NCBI GenBank assembly: GCA_029781975.1
Contig: JAKOVQ010000001.1
Coordinates: 1-64,000, forward strand
Direction: 5' to 3'
Length of the DNA: 64,000 nucleotides
From: Acidobacteriota bacterium
GTDB taxonomy: Bacteria; Acidobacteriota; Thermoanaerobaculia; UBA5066
Part shown: positions 33,140 to 42,083 of the stretch, piece by piece
How the letters are laid out: each line of letters begins with the position of its first letter
Position numbering within the stretch: position 1 is the stretch's first letter
Made by a program: the position numbers and the translations under genes
Notes under the pieces: model-generated
Told to the model about the DNA's origin: nothing
Database searches by the model: none
What the model saw: only the letters and a program-made list of their open reading frames with translations

Positions 33140-34126
33140 ATGGACTTCCAGACGCTGATCCTGAAGCTGTCCTCCTACTGGGCCTCGCGCGGCTGCCTCC
33201 TCGAGCAGCCCTGGGACACCGAGGTCGGGGCGGGGACGATGCACCCCGCCACCTTCCTGCGCGTCCTCGGGCCGGAGCCGTGGAGCTGCGGCTACGTCCA
33301 GCCCTCCCGGCGGCCCGCCGACGGGCGGTACGGCGAGAACCCGTTCCGCCTCGTGAAGCACTACCAGTACCAGGTGGTGATGAAGCCCGCCCCCGTCGAC
33401 ATCCAGGACCTCTACGTCGACAGCCTCCGCGCGATCGGGGTCGAGCCGACGGAGCACGACCTGAGGTTCGAGGAGGACAACTGGGAGTCGCCGACGCTCG
33501 GGGCGTGGGGGGTCGGCTGGCAGGTGCTCCTCGACGGGATGGAGATCACGCAGTTCACCTACTTCCAGCAGGCGGGCGGCATCGACCTCTCCCCGGTCAC
33601 GGCCGAGATCACGTACGGGCTGGAGCGGCTCACGATGTTCCTCGCGCGCAAGGACAGCGTCTTCGACATCGAGTGGGCGCCGGGGATCCGGTACGGCGAG
33701 GTCCGGAGGCAGGACGAGTACGAGGTCTCCAGGTACGGCTTCGAGGCGGCCGACACCGGGCTCCTCACCCTCCTCTTCGAGCGGTTCGAGGCCGAGTCGA
33801 AGCGGTGCCTCGCGCAGGGGCTCGTCCTCCCGGCCTACGACCTGGCCCTGAAGTGCTCGCACGCGTTCAACCTCCTCGACGCCCGGGGGGCCGTCTCGGC
33901 CACCGAGCGGGTCGGCATCATCCGGCGGGTGCGGGAGCTCGCCGTGGGCTGCGCGAAGGGCTACGTCGCGTCGCGCGAGGGGCTCGGCTTCCCGCTCCTG
34001 CCGAAGGAGAGCCCGGCCCCGCCGCCCGACCTCTCGACCGCGGAGGTCTTCCCGCCCCCGTCCCACGAGATCCCCCTGCCGGACGAGCTCGGCGAGCCGT
34101 TCCCCGAGGCGACCGAGGAGGCCTGA
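33140..34126 (+). CDS. glyQ: Glycyl-tRNA synthetase alpha subunit
   Basis: 328 residues. Catalytic subunit of the alpha2-beta2 bacterial GlyRS. Starts with [20 protein letters not shown] and contains [23 protein letters not shown] and the acidic EVSRYGFE, as in the family. It is slightly longer than usual because of a Pro-rich C-terminus. Followed after one base by glyS. Confidence 0.95.
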   Translation: MDFQTLILKLSSYWASRGCLLEQPWDTEVGAGTMHPATFLRVLGPEPWSCGYVQPSRRPADGRYGENPFRLVKHYQYQVVMKPAPVDIQDLYVDSLRAIGVEPTEHDLRFEEDNWESPTLGAWGVGWQVLLDGMEITQFTYFQQAGGIDLSPVTAEITYGLERLTMFLARKDSVFDIEWAPGIRYGEVRRQDEYEVSRYGFEAADTGLLTLLFERFEAESKRCLAQGLVLPAYDLALKCSHAFNLLDARGAVSATERVGIIRRVRELAVGCAKGYVASREGLGFPLLPKESPAPPPDLSTAEVFPPPSHEIPLPDELGEPFPEATEEA

Positions 34127-34127
34127 G

Positions 34128-36200
34128 ATGTCGGAGTTCCTCCTGGAGCTGCTCGCCGAGGAGATCCCGGCCGGCGTCCTCGCCTCGGCGCGCAACGACC
34201 TCCTGACCGGGGTGGCGCGCGCCCTCGCCGACCAGCGGATCAACGGCACCTTCTTCGTCCACTCCACGCCGCGCCGCCTCATCCTCTTCTCGCGCGACCT
34301 GCCCGAGTTCCAGGACGACCATCCCGTCGAGGCGGTGGGGCCGTCGGTGAAGGTGGCGTACGACGCCGACGGGCGGCCCACGCGGGCGGCCGAGGGGTTC
34401 GCCCGGGGGCAGGGCGTCGCGGTCGAGGCCCTCGTGACCGTCTCGACGCCGAAGGGCGACTACGTCGCCGCGCGGAAGGTGATCGAGGGGCGGCCGACCC
34501 AGGACATCCTGGCCGAGGTCGTCCCGCCGGTCGTCCGGGGAATGACGTTCCCCCGGATGATGAGGTGGGGGGACGGCCGCCACACGTGGATCCGGCCCCT
34601 TCACTCGATCGTCGCGCTGTTCGACGGGCTCGTCGTCCCGATGGAGGTCTTCGGGATCGAGTCGGGACGGGTCACGGTGGGCCACCGGACCCTCGCGCCC
34701 GGACGGCTCGTCGTCGTCGGGGTCGACGACTTCCTCGCCAAGCTCCGCGGGGCGTCGGTGGAGCCCGACTACTCCCGGCGCCGGGAGGCTCTCGTCGCCG
34801 CGGCCGACCGGCTGGCGGCCGAGGCGGGGGGCGTCCCCTCGCCCGATCCGGTGCTCGTCGACGCCCTCGCCCACCTCGTCGAGTGGCCGGGGCTCGTCCG
34901 CGGCGGCTACGACGCCTCCTTCCTCGACCTGCCGGACGAGATCCTCGTCACGACGATGCGCGAGCACCAGAAGGTGCTCGGCGTCCGCGACGCGGCCGGC
35001 AAGCTCCTGCCGTCCTTCCTCGCGGTGGCGGACCAGGTCTCCGACCCCCTCGGGCACATCGTCCGGGGGAACGAGTGGGTCCTGAAGGCCCGCTTCGCCG
35101 ACGCCCGGTTCTTCTGGGAGGAGGACGCGAAGGTCCCGCTCGAGGAGAGGCTCGAGCGCCTCTCGCACCTGTCGTTCCAGGAGAAGCTCGGCGACTACCT
35201 GATGAAGACGGGGCGGATCCAGCAGCTCGCCGAGACGCTCTGCGACCGCCTCGCCGCCGACGAGCACGCGGGGAGCGTCCTCGTGGCCGCCCGCCTCCTG
35301 AAGACCGACCTCGTGACGGACATGGTGCGGGAGTTCACCGACCTGCAGGGGGTCGTCGGCGGCCTCTACGCGCGGCGCGAGGGGCACCCGGAGGAGGTCT
35401 GGCAGGCCCTCTACGACCAGTACCGGCCGGCGTCGCCGGAGGACGACGGTCCGCGCGGGGTGACGGGGGCGATCGTCGCCCTGGCCGACCGGCTCGACAC
35501 GCTCGCCGGCTTCTTCGCCCTCGGGCTGACCCCGACCGGCTCGAAGGACCCCTACGCCCTCCGCCGGGCGGCCCTCGGCGTCGTCAAGATCCTGCTCGAG
35601 CGGAGCTGGCACCTCGACGTCCCGCTGGCGGTGAAGGCCGCCGCGCTCCTCCAGCCCGTCCTCCCCGAGGGCCCGGACCCGGTCGTGAAGGAGCTCGTGC
35701 CGTTCCTCCTGGACCGCCTCCGCTTCCTCCTCGAGAGGAAGGGGAACCGCTTCGACGAGATCGAGGCGGTCCTGACGACCGACTGCTCCGACCTCGCGGA
35801 CGCCGCGGACCGCGTGGCCGCCCTCTCGGCCGTGCGGCGGCGCGAGGACTTCGCGCCGGTCTGCGTCGCCTTCAAGAGGGTCCAGAACATCCTCGCGCAG
35901 GCCTCCGGAGAGGAGCTCCCCCGCGAGGTCGAGCCCGCGCTCGTGACCGAGGACGCCGAGCGCGCCCTCGCGTCCGACTACTTCCAGGCGCGGGAGGTCC
36001 TCGACGAGCTGATCGGCGCCCGGCGCTACCAGGAGGCCCTCTCGGTGATGGCCTCCCTCGGCCCGAGCCTCGACCGCTTCTTCACGGAGGTCCTCGTCCT
36101 GGCCGACGACCAGGCGGTCCGGAGGAACAGGCTGGCGCTCCTGAAGGCGATGCGCGACCAGTTCTTCCGGGTCGCCCGCTTCAGCGAGATCCAGGGCTGA
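34128..36200 (+). CDS. glyS: Glycyl-tRNA synthetase beta subunit
   Basis: 690 residues. tRNA-binding and HD-like beta subunit that works with GlyQ. Starts with LLELLAEEIPAGVL, contains REHQKVLGVRD near 283-293 and LAGFFALGLTPTGSKDPYALRR near 461-480, both family landmarks. It ends in a DALR-type helical anticodon domain. A strong hairpin follows the stop at 36204-36236. Confidence 0.95.
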   Translation: MSEFLLELLAEEIPAGVLASARNDLLTGVARALADQRINGTFFVHSTPRRLILFSRDLPEFQDDHPVEAVGPSVKVAYDADGRPTRAAEGFARGQGVAVEALVTVSTPKGDYVAARKVIEGRPTQDILAEVVPPVVRGMTFPRMMRWGDGRHTWIRPLHSIVALFDGLVVPMEVFGIESGRVTVGHRTLAPGRLVVVGVDDFLAKLRGASVEPDYSRRREALVAAADRLAAEAGGVPSPDPVLVDALAHLVEWPGLVRGGYDASFLDLPDEILVTTMREHQKVLGVRDAAGKLLPSFLAVADQVSDPLGHIVRGNEWVLKARFADARFFWEEDAKVPLEERLERLSHLSFQEKLGDYLMKTGRIQQLAETLCDRLAADEHAGSVLVAARLLKTDLVTDMVREFTDLQGVVGGLYARREGHPEEVWQALYDQYRPASPEDDGPRGVTGAIVALADRLDTLAGFFALGLTPTGSKDPYALRRAALGVVKILLERSWHLDVPLAVKAAALLQPVLPEGPDPVVKELVPFLLDRLRFLLERKGNRFDEIEAVLTTDCSDLADAADRVAALSAVRRREDFAPVCVAFKRVQNILAQASGEELPREVEPALVTEDAERALASDYFQAREVLDELIGARRYQEALSVMASLGPSLDRFFTEVLVLADDQAVRRNRLALLKAMRDQFFRVARFSEIQG

Positions 36201-36203
36201 CCG

Positions 36204-36236
36204 CGGGAGGCGTCCGGCGGCCCCGGACGCCTCCCG
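36204..36236 (+). terminator. Strong hairpin after glyS
   Basis: A perfect 14-bp stem (36204-36217 with 36223-36236) and 5-nt loop begins 4 nt after the glyS stop. No T-run follows, so it may stop transcription by its stability or protect the 3' end. Confidence 0.65.
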
Positions 36237-36356
36237 TCGACGCCCCGGGAGGTCCGTGCCCCGTCCCCGGCCCGGGGGCGGGGTGCGCACGTTCCGACCG
36301 GCGCTGTATCCTTGCGCGTCCGGGAAGACCGACGTCACCTTCGAGGAGGACACGCG

Positions 36357-36929
36357 ATGCGCATCCACCGGCCCCTGGCCCTGGCTTCCGCCCTTGCCGC
36401 AACCCTCATCCTCGCGGCTCCCCCCGCCCGCGCGGGGGAGCTCGCCGGGGTCAAGATGGAGGACTCCGTCTCGGTCGGCGGGAAGACCCTCAAGCTGAAC
36501 GGCATGGGGCTCCGCAAGAAGGCGTTCTTCAAGGTCTACGTCGGCGGCCTCTACCTCGAGGCGCCGTCGAAGGACGCGAACGCCGTCCTCGCGGCCGACT
36601 CCGCCAAGGAGATGCGGATGCACTTCCTCCGGAGCATCGACCGCCAGAAGCTCGTCGACGCCTACAAGGAGGGGTTCGAGGCGAACGCCCCGCAGCTGAT
36701 CGCCTCCCAGAAGGCGAACCTCGACAAGTTCTACGGCTGGGTCACCGACGTGAAGGACGGCTCGGTCTTCTCGTGCGCGTACGTCCCGGGCACCGGGACG
36801 ATCGTCTCCCGCGACGGGAAGGAAGCCGGGACGATCGCCGGCAAGGAGTTCGCGGACGCCCTCTTCCGCCTCTGGCTCGGCCCGAAGCCGCCGTCGGAGG
36901 ACCTGAAGAACGGGCTCCTCGGGAAGTGA
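36357..36929 (+). CDS. Exported chalcone-isomerase-like protein
   Basis: 190 residues from ATG 36357, with GAGGAGGA upstream and TATCCT further up. A signal peptide of about 26 residues is followed by a chalcone-isomerase-like fold (VGGKTLKLNGMGLRKKAFFK, then YVGGLYLEAPS and LHFLRSI-like MHFLRSIDRQKLVDAY). Bacterial members of this family are periplasmic and mostly of unknown role; few show flavonoid activity. Single-gene unit. Confidence 0.85.
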   Translation: MRIHRPLALASALAATLILAAPPARAGELAGVKMEDSVSVGGKTLKLNGMGLRKKAFFKVYVGGLYLEAPSKDANAVLAADSAKEMRMHFLRSIDRQKLVDAYKEGFEANAPQLIASQKANLDKFYGWVTDVKDGSVFSCAYVPGTGTIVSRDGKEAGTIAGKEFADALFRLWLGPKPPSEDLKNGLLGK

Positions 36930-36976
36930 CGCCGTCTCTCCTCGCAAGGGTCCCCGGCCTCGTCCGCCGGGGCGGG

Positions 36977-36982
36977 TACACT
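36977..36982 (+). promoter_or_regulatory. -10-like TACACT, 11 nt before the GreA-like start
   Basis: TACACT ends 11 nt before the ATG at 36994. The same hexamer is used in the PBP promoter at 57849-57854. Confidence 0.45.
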
Positions 36983-36993
36983 CCGGCCCCGTC

Positions 36994-39093
36994 ATGAACG
37001 TCTCGGAGATCAGCACCCTCCTCTCGGAAAAGCGATACGACCAGGTCGAGGTCGTCGTCAAGGACGCGCTCCTCGAGCCCGAGGCCAACGCGGAGCTCCT
37101 CCTCGCGGCCTTCCGGGGGCTCGCCCGCCTCTCGGCCCAGAAGGGCCGCCTGCAGAGCCTGGCGAGCCTCGCCGACGCCACCCTGAAGGGGGCGGACGCC
37201 CCGCTCGAGCGGGCGCGCCTCCGCTGGACGCTCCTCAAGGAGGCGACGAAGGCGGGTGCGACGCCCTCGGCCGCGGAGGGGTTCCACAGGCTCTTCGAGG
37301 AGGTCCTCGGCGCCGCCTACCCCGACAGCCCGTCGCTCTCCGCCCTCCTCGGGCGCTTCAAGTTCCGCGAGGCGAAGGAGCCCGCCGAGGGCCTCGCCCG
37401 GATGGAGCGCGCGGAGAAGTGGATCCCGTTCGAGACGGGCCGCGTCTTCTTCATGCCGGGGCGCGGGGCAGGCCGGATCGTCGAGACGAACTTCGCCCTC
37501 GACGCCGTCCGGATCGACTTCGAGACCGCTAAGGGGATCTCGATCCCGATCGGCTCGGCCTCCAGGAGCCTGGTGCCGCTCCCCGAGGGGCACTTCCTCC
37601 ATCGCAAGCTGACCGATTTCGACGCGCTCCAGGCGGAGACGCGGGAGAGCCCCGCCGAGGCCGTCCGGCAGCTCCTCGCCTCGTTCGGGAAGAACCTGTC
37701 GCTCCAGGAGCTGAAGGAAGGGCTCGCCGGCCTCGTCCCCGAGGAGAGGTGGACGTCGTTCTGGGCGGCGGCCCGCAAGCACCCGCAGGTCGTCGTCCAC
37801 GGGAGCGGCAAGTCCGCGACGATCGAGTGGTCGCAGTCGGCCGAGGCCGCCGACGAGGTCTTCTACTCGAAGTTCGAGAAGGCCCACGGTCCGGACGGGA
37901 GGCTCGACTTCTACCGGAAGAACGCCAAGCGGGACGCCGCCCTCTCGGAGCGGATGGCCGCGCGGCTCTCGGACGAGGCCAACGCCCTCCGCGCCGGGGG
38001 CGACGAGGCCCGGGCGCTGGAGATCGCCGTGGCGCTCGAGAAGGCCCCCGGCGCCCGGCTCGCCTTCCGCCCCGAGGAGCTGATCCCCGAGCAGCCCCTG
38101 CCGCTCCTGGCCAGGCTGAAGGACCGGATCGCGCGCGAGCGGGTCCTCGAGAGCGTCCTCCAGGCGCGCGGCGCCGAGGGGGCCCGCGTCCTGGCCGACT
38201 GGTTCCTGAAGGAGGAGGACGGGAGGACGCTCGACCTGATCGACCGGCGCCTCAAGGAATCCCATCCGGAGCTCCGCGAGTCGACGTTCGAGCGGCTCCT
38301 CCGGACGCCGCGCAGCGGCCCGCGCGCCTTCGTCTGGTTCGCGCAGCGGGCCGTCGACGACGACGAGTTCCGCGCGCGGCTCTCCGCGGCGGTCCTCGGA
38401 CGCCTCCTCGACGCCCTCTCCTGGGACGAGCTCGGCGCGGCCCGGAACAAGCTCCGGGAGTGCTTCGACCGGACGGGCCTCGCCGCCAGCTGGCTCGTGA
38501 AGCAGGCGACGCTCGAGGACGCCCAGCACTTCCTCCAGGCGCTCCAGCGGCACAACGAGCTCGAGCCCCACCGGCGCGCCGCGCTGATGGGGGCGGCCGA
38601 GATGCGCTTCCCCGAGCTCCGGAAGAAGGTCGACGAGAGCTTCTTCGTGACGCCCGACTCGCTCGAGGCCAAGCGGCACGAGCTCGAGCACATCATGAAG
38701 GTGGAGATCCCCGAGAACACGAAGGGGATCGCGCTGGCCGCGGCCGAGGGGGACCTCTCGGAGAACTTCGAGTACAAGGCCCGCCGCGACAAGCAGCAGC
38801 TCCTCTCCGTCCGCGCGGGGCAGCTCCAGGAGCAGCTCGCGAAGGCGCGGGTCCTCGACCCGGCGGCGATCGACACCTCGGAGGTGAGGCCCGGCACGCG
38901 CGTCACCCTCGCCACCTCGTCCGGCCCGAAGGCCGTGACCCTCCTCGGCCCGTGGGACTCCCGGCCCGAGGAAGGGATCTACTCGTACCTTGCCGACGTG
39001 GCCAAGGCCATCCTCGGCCGCAAGCCGGGGGAATCCGTCGTCTGGATGGGAGAGCTCGCGACCGTGGAGAAGATCGAGACGTGGAAGGCCTGA
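36994..39093 (+). CDS. Long GreA/GreB-type transcription elongation factor (699 aa)
   Basis: GreA factors rescue backtracked RNA polymerase by stimulating transcript cleavage. The last 145 residues (about 555-699) form a GreA module. The coiled-coil tip GDLSENFEYKARRDKQQ carries the acidic residues that enter the secondary channel, followed by a FKBP-like C-terminal domain (GPWDSRPEEGIYSYL). Ahead of it are about 550 residues of mainly helical repeats plus an SH3/KOW-like patch (IPFETGRVFFMPGRGAGRI near 145-163). Similar very long Gre proteins occur in Chlamydia and spirochaetes. Normal GreA has about 158 residues. Confidence 0.82.
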   Translation: MNVSEISTLLSEKRYDQVEVVVKDALLEPEANAELLLAAFRGLARLSAQKGRLQSLASLADATLKGADAPLERARLRWTLLKEATKAGATPSAAEGFHRLFEEVLGAAYPDSPSLSALLGRFKFREAKEPAEGLARMERAEKWIPFETGRVFFMPGRGAGRIVETNFALDAVRIDFETAKGISIPIGSASRSLVPLPEGHFLHRKLTDFDALQAETRESPAEAVRQLLASFGKNLSLQELKEGLAGLVPEERWTSFWAAARKHPQVVVHGSGKSATIEWSQSAEAADEVFYSKFEKAHGPDGRLDFYRKNAKRDAALSERMAARLSDEANALRAGGDEARALEIAVALEKAPGARLAFRPEELIPEQPLPLLARLKDRIARERVLESVLQARGAEGARVLADWFLKEEDGRTLDLIDRRLKESHPELRESTFERLLRTPRSGPRAFVWFAQRAVDDDEFRARLSAAVLGRLLDALSWDELGAARNKLRECFDRTGLAASWLVKQATLEDAQHFLQALQRHNELEPHRRAALMGAAEMRFPELRKKVDESFFVTPDSLEAKRHELEHIMKVEIPENTKGIALAAAEGDLSENFEYKARRDKQQLLSVRAGQLQEQLAKARVLDPAAIDTSEVRPGTRVTLATSSGPKAVTLLGPWDSRPEEGIYSYLADVAKAILGRKPGESVVWMGELATVEKIETWKA

Positions 39094-42083
39094 GACCGGC
39101 CCGGCCCGGCTCCCGCACGCGACCCCTCCCCGGAACGCCCCGCATCGCCGATCCCGCCCCCCGCGCGCCCCGGGCGGGGCCAGCGTCCGCGCCCGCGGTC
39201 GCGGCAGCTGTCGTCTCAGTCGTCGTCGCCGCCGTCGCCGCCGTCGCCACCGTCGTGGCGGCGGCCCTCGTCGCCGCTCCGGCGGGCGCCTCCGAGGTCC
39301 CCCGCGTCTACGCCCTGACGAACGCGCGGGTCGTGACCGCCGCGGGGAAGGTCTTCGAGAACGCGACCGTCGTCCTGCGCGACGGCGTCGTGGAGTCGGT
39401 GGGGCCGGCCGTCGCCGTGCCGGCCGACGCCCTGGCGATCGACCTCGCGGGGAAGAGCGTCTACCCGGGGCTGGTCGACCCGTACGTCACCCTCTCCCGG
39501 CTGGCCGGCCGCAAGGCGAAGCCGGGGGACGACGGGAACGAGGAGGACGACGAGGGCCCCGCGCGCCGCGACCGAAACGTCCCAGCCGGGCCGCCCGTCC
39601 GGGCGGACCGCAGGGCCTTCCGCGAGCTCTCGATCGACCCCGGGACCCGCGAGGAGCTCCGCGCGCTGGGCTTCACGGTCGTCGCCGCCGTCCCCGAGGA
39701 GGGCGTCCTGCGCGGGGAGGCGGCGGTCGTCGCGCTGGGCGACGTCCCGCTCGAGAAGGCCCTGGTCCGCGACCGCGCGGCGCAGGTCGCCTGCCTCGAG
39801 CCCAACCGGGGCGGCTTCCGGGCCGGCTACCCCGCCTCGAAGATGGGAGCCGTCGCGGCGGCGCGCCAGGCCTTCCTCGACGCGAAGTGGTGGGCCGAGG
39901 CGGAGAAGGCCTACGGGGCACGCCCCGCCGGGCGGGCCCGCCCGGCCGAGCCGCCGGGGGCGGACGCCCTCGCCGACGCCGTCGCGGGACGCGAGCCGGT
40001 CCTCTTCGAGGCCCCGGACGTCCTCGCCCTCCTCCGCGCCGCGCAGGTCGCCAGGGAGATGGGGCTCGACGCCCGCTTCGTCGGCGCCTGGGACGCGTGG
40101 CGGCTCGCGGACGAGGTGGCCGTCCTGAAGCCCGCCCTGATCCTCTCCCTCGACTTCCCCGACGTCCCGTCCGTCGACGAGGAGAGCGCGTGGCGCGACG
40201 TCCCTCTCGAGCGGCTGAGGAGCTGGGACCGCGCGCCGTCGAACCCGCGGTGGATGAAGGACGAGGGGCTGACGTTCGCGCTGACCACCCACGGGCTCCC
40301 CGAGCTCTCGGACCTGCCGAAGAGGATCGAGAAGGCGCGGGCGCGCGGGCTCTCCGAGGCCGACCTCCTGGCCGGGTTCACGTCCGTCCCGGCTCGGATG
40401 CTGGGTCTCCAGGACCGGCTCGGCGAGATCGGGCCGGGGAAGATCGCGAACCTCGTCGTGGTCGACGGAACCCTCTTCGACCCGAAGGCGCGCGTCGTCG
40501 AGACCTGGGTCGACGGCGTGCCCTACCCCGTCCGCGCGAAGAAGGAGAAGGGGAAGGGGACGCCGGGCGGCGGTGGAGGAGGAGTCGAAGGGGACGCGGC
40601 CGGCTCGGGCGCCGGGGCCGCCGGGGCCGCGACGGGCTCGGACGTGCCGGTGGCCGCCGGCTCCGCGCGCGCCGCCGCCGAGCCCCCCGACTCCGACGTG
40701 AGGCCCCTCCCGCCCCGCTTCGCCGCGCCGCTCGCCGCGCCGCGCGCCGTCTTCGTCGCGGGAGCGACGGTCTGGACCGAGGGGCCGGCAGGGATCCTGC
40801 CGAAGGCGAACCTCCTCGCGGTGGACGGGAAGATCGTCGCCGTCGGCCCCGAGGTCGCGGTGCCGCCGACCCTCGCCGCCTCCGTCCTCGAGGTGCGCGG
40901 GGAGGGGAAGCACCTCACGCCCGGGATCGTCGACGCCCACAGCCACACGGCGATCGACGGCGCCGTCAACGAGGGGACGCACAACGTCACCGCCGAGGTG
41001 AGGATCGCCGACGTCCTCGACCCGTTCGACGTGGCCATCTACCGCGAGCTCGCCGGCGGGACGACCGTCGCGAACGTCCTCCACGGCTCCTCGAACGCCA
41101 TCGGCGGGCAGAACCAGATCGTCAAGCTCCGCTGGGGGGCGGGCCCGGACGGGCTGAAGCTCGAGGGGGCGCCCCCGGGGATCAAGTTCGCCCTCGGCGA
41201 GAACCCGAAGCAGGCGAACTGGGGCGTCACCACCCGTCGCTATCCCCAGACCCGGATGGGGGTGTCGGCCCTCGTGAGGGAGCGCTTCCAGAGCGCCCGC
41301 GACTACGAGCGCCGCAAGGCCGAGGCTGCGGCCGCCCGCGCGCGCGGCGAGAGCCCCGTCCCGGTCCGCCGCGACCTCCAGCTCGAGGCGATCGCCGAGG
41401 TCCTCGCGGGGACGCGGAAGATCCACGCCCACTCGTACGTGAAGCAGGAGATCCTCGACCTCCTCCGCCTCTGCGAGTCGTTCGGCGTGAAGGTGGCGAC
41501 CCTCCAGCACGCGCTCGAGGCCTACAAGGTGGCCGACGAGATCGCCGCGGACGGGGCCGGCGCCTCGCTCTTCGCCGACTGGTGGGCCTACAAGTTCGAG
41601 GTCTGGGACGCCATCCCGTGGGCGGGCCCGATCCTCCGCGACCGCGGCGTCCTCGTCTCCTACAACTCCGATTCCGACGAGCTCGCCCGCCGCCTGAACC
41701 TCGAGGCGGCCAAGGCGGTCAAGTACGGCGGCGTGCCGCCCGCGGATGCCCTCGCCTTCGTCACGGCCAACCCCGCCCGGCAGCTCGGCCTGGCGGCCCG
41801 CCTCGGGACGCTCGAGCCGGGCAAGGACGCCGACTTCGTCCTCTGGTCCGCCGACCCGCTCTCCACCTCCGCGGTCCCCGAGCAGACGTGGGTCGACGGG
41901 AAGAAGGAGTTCGACCGCGAGGCCGACCTCGCGGCGCGGCCGCTCCTCGCCGCGGAGAAGGAGGACCTGATCGCGAAGGCCCGCGCCGCCGCGAAGGCGG
42001 GGGAGCGGACGAAGCCCGGCGCCGAGCGGTCGCGGACGCGTGTCGAGGCGTGCCTCGACGTCGACGCGGAGGCGAGGCCGTGA
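39081..42083 (+). CDS. Exported double amidohydrolase; N-terminal module lacks metal ligands
   Basis: 1000 residues from GTG 39081, 13 nt inside the preceding gene. A CTG at 39090 (CTGA overlap) is an alternative. A hydrophobic signal or anchor lies near 38-70. Two imidazolonepropionase-like amidohydrolase modules follow. In the first (about 75-480) the metal site reads VDPYVTL instead of HxH, so it is probably inactive. The second (about 550-960) keeps HSH at 620-622, IHAHSYV and a later NSDSDE Asp. A Gly/Ala-rich linker joins them. The substrate is unknown; relatives act on peptides or cyclic amides. The stop overlaps the next gene by GTGA. Confidence 0.82.
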   Translation: MEGLRPARPGSRTRPLPGTPRIADPAPRAPRAGPASAPAVAAAVVSVVVAAVAAVATVVAAALVAAPAGASEVPRVYALTNARVVTAAGKVFENATVVLRDGVVESVGPAVAVPADALAIDLAGKSVYPGLVDPYVTLSRLAGRKAKPGDDGNEEDDEGPARRDRNVPAGPPVRADRRAFRELSIDPGTREELRALGFTVVAAVPEEGVLRGEAAVVALGDVPLEKALVRDRAAQVACLEPNRGGFRAGYPASKMGAVAAARQAFLDAKWWAEAEKAYGARPAGRARPAEPPGADALADAVAGREPVLFEAPDVLALLRAAQVAREMGLDARFVGAWDAWRLADEVAVLKPALILSLDFPDVPSVDEESAWRDVPLERLRSWDRAPSNPRWMKDEGLTFALTTHGLPELSDLPKRIEKARARGLSEADLLAGFTSVPARMLGLQDRLGEIGPGKIANLVVVDGTLFDPKARVVETWVDGVPYPVRAKKEKGKGTPGGGGGGVEGDAAGSGAGAAGAATGSDVPVAAGSARAAAEPPDSDVRPLPPRFAAPLAAPRAVFVAGATVWTEGPAGILPKANLLAVDGKIVAVGPEVAVPPTLAASVLEVRGEGKHLTPGIVDAHSHTAIDGAVNEGTHNVTAEVRIADVLDPFDVAIYRELAGGTTVANVLHGSSNAIGGQNQIVKLRWGAGPDGLKLEGAPPGIKFALGENPKQANWGVTTRRYPQTRMGVSALVRERFQSARDYERRKAEAAAARARGESPVPVRRDLQLEAIAEVLAGTRKIHAHSYVKQEILDLLRLCESFGVKVATLQHALEAYKVADEIAADGAGASLFADWWAYKFEVWDAIPWAGPILRDRGVLVSYNSDSDELARRLNLEAAKAVKYGGVPPADALAFVTANPARQLGLAARLGTLEPGKDADFVLWSADPLSTSAVPEQTWVDGKKEFDREADLAARPLLAAEKEDLIAKARAAAKAGERTKPGAERSRTRVEACLDVDAEARP

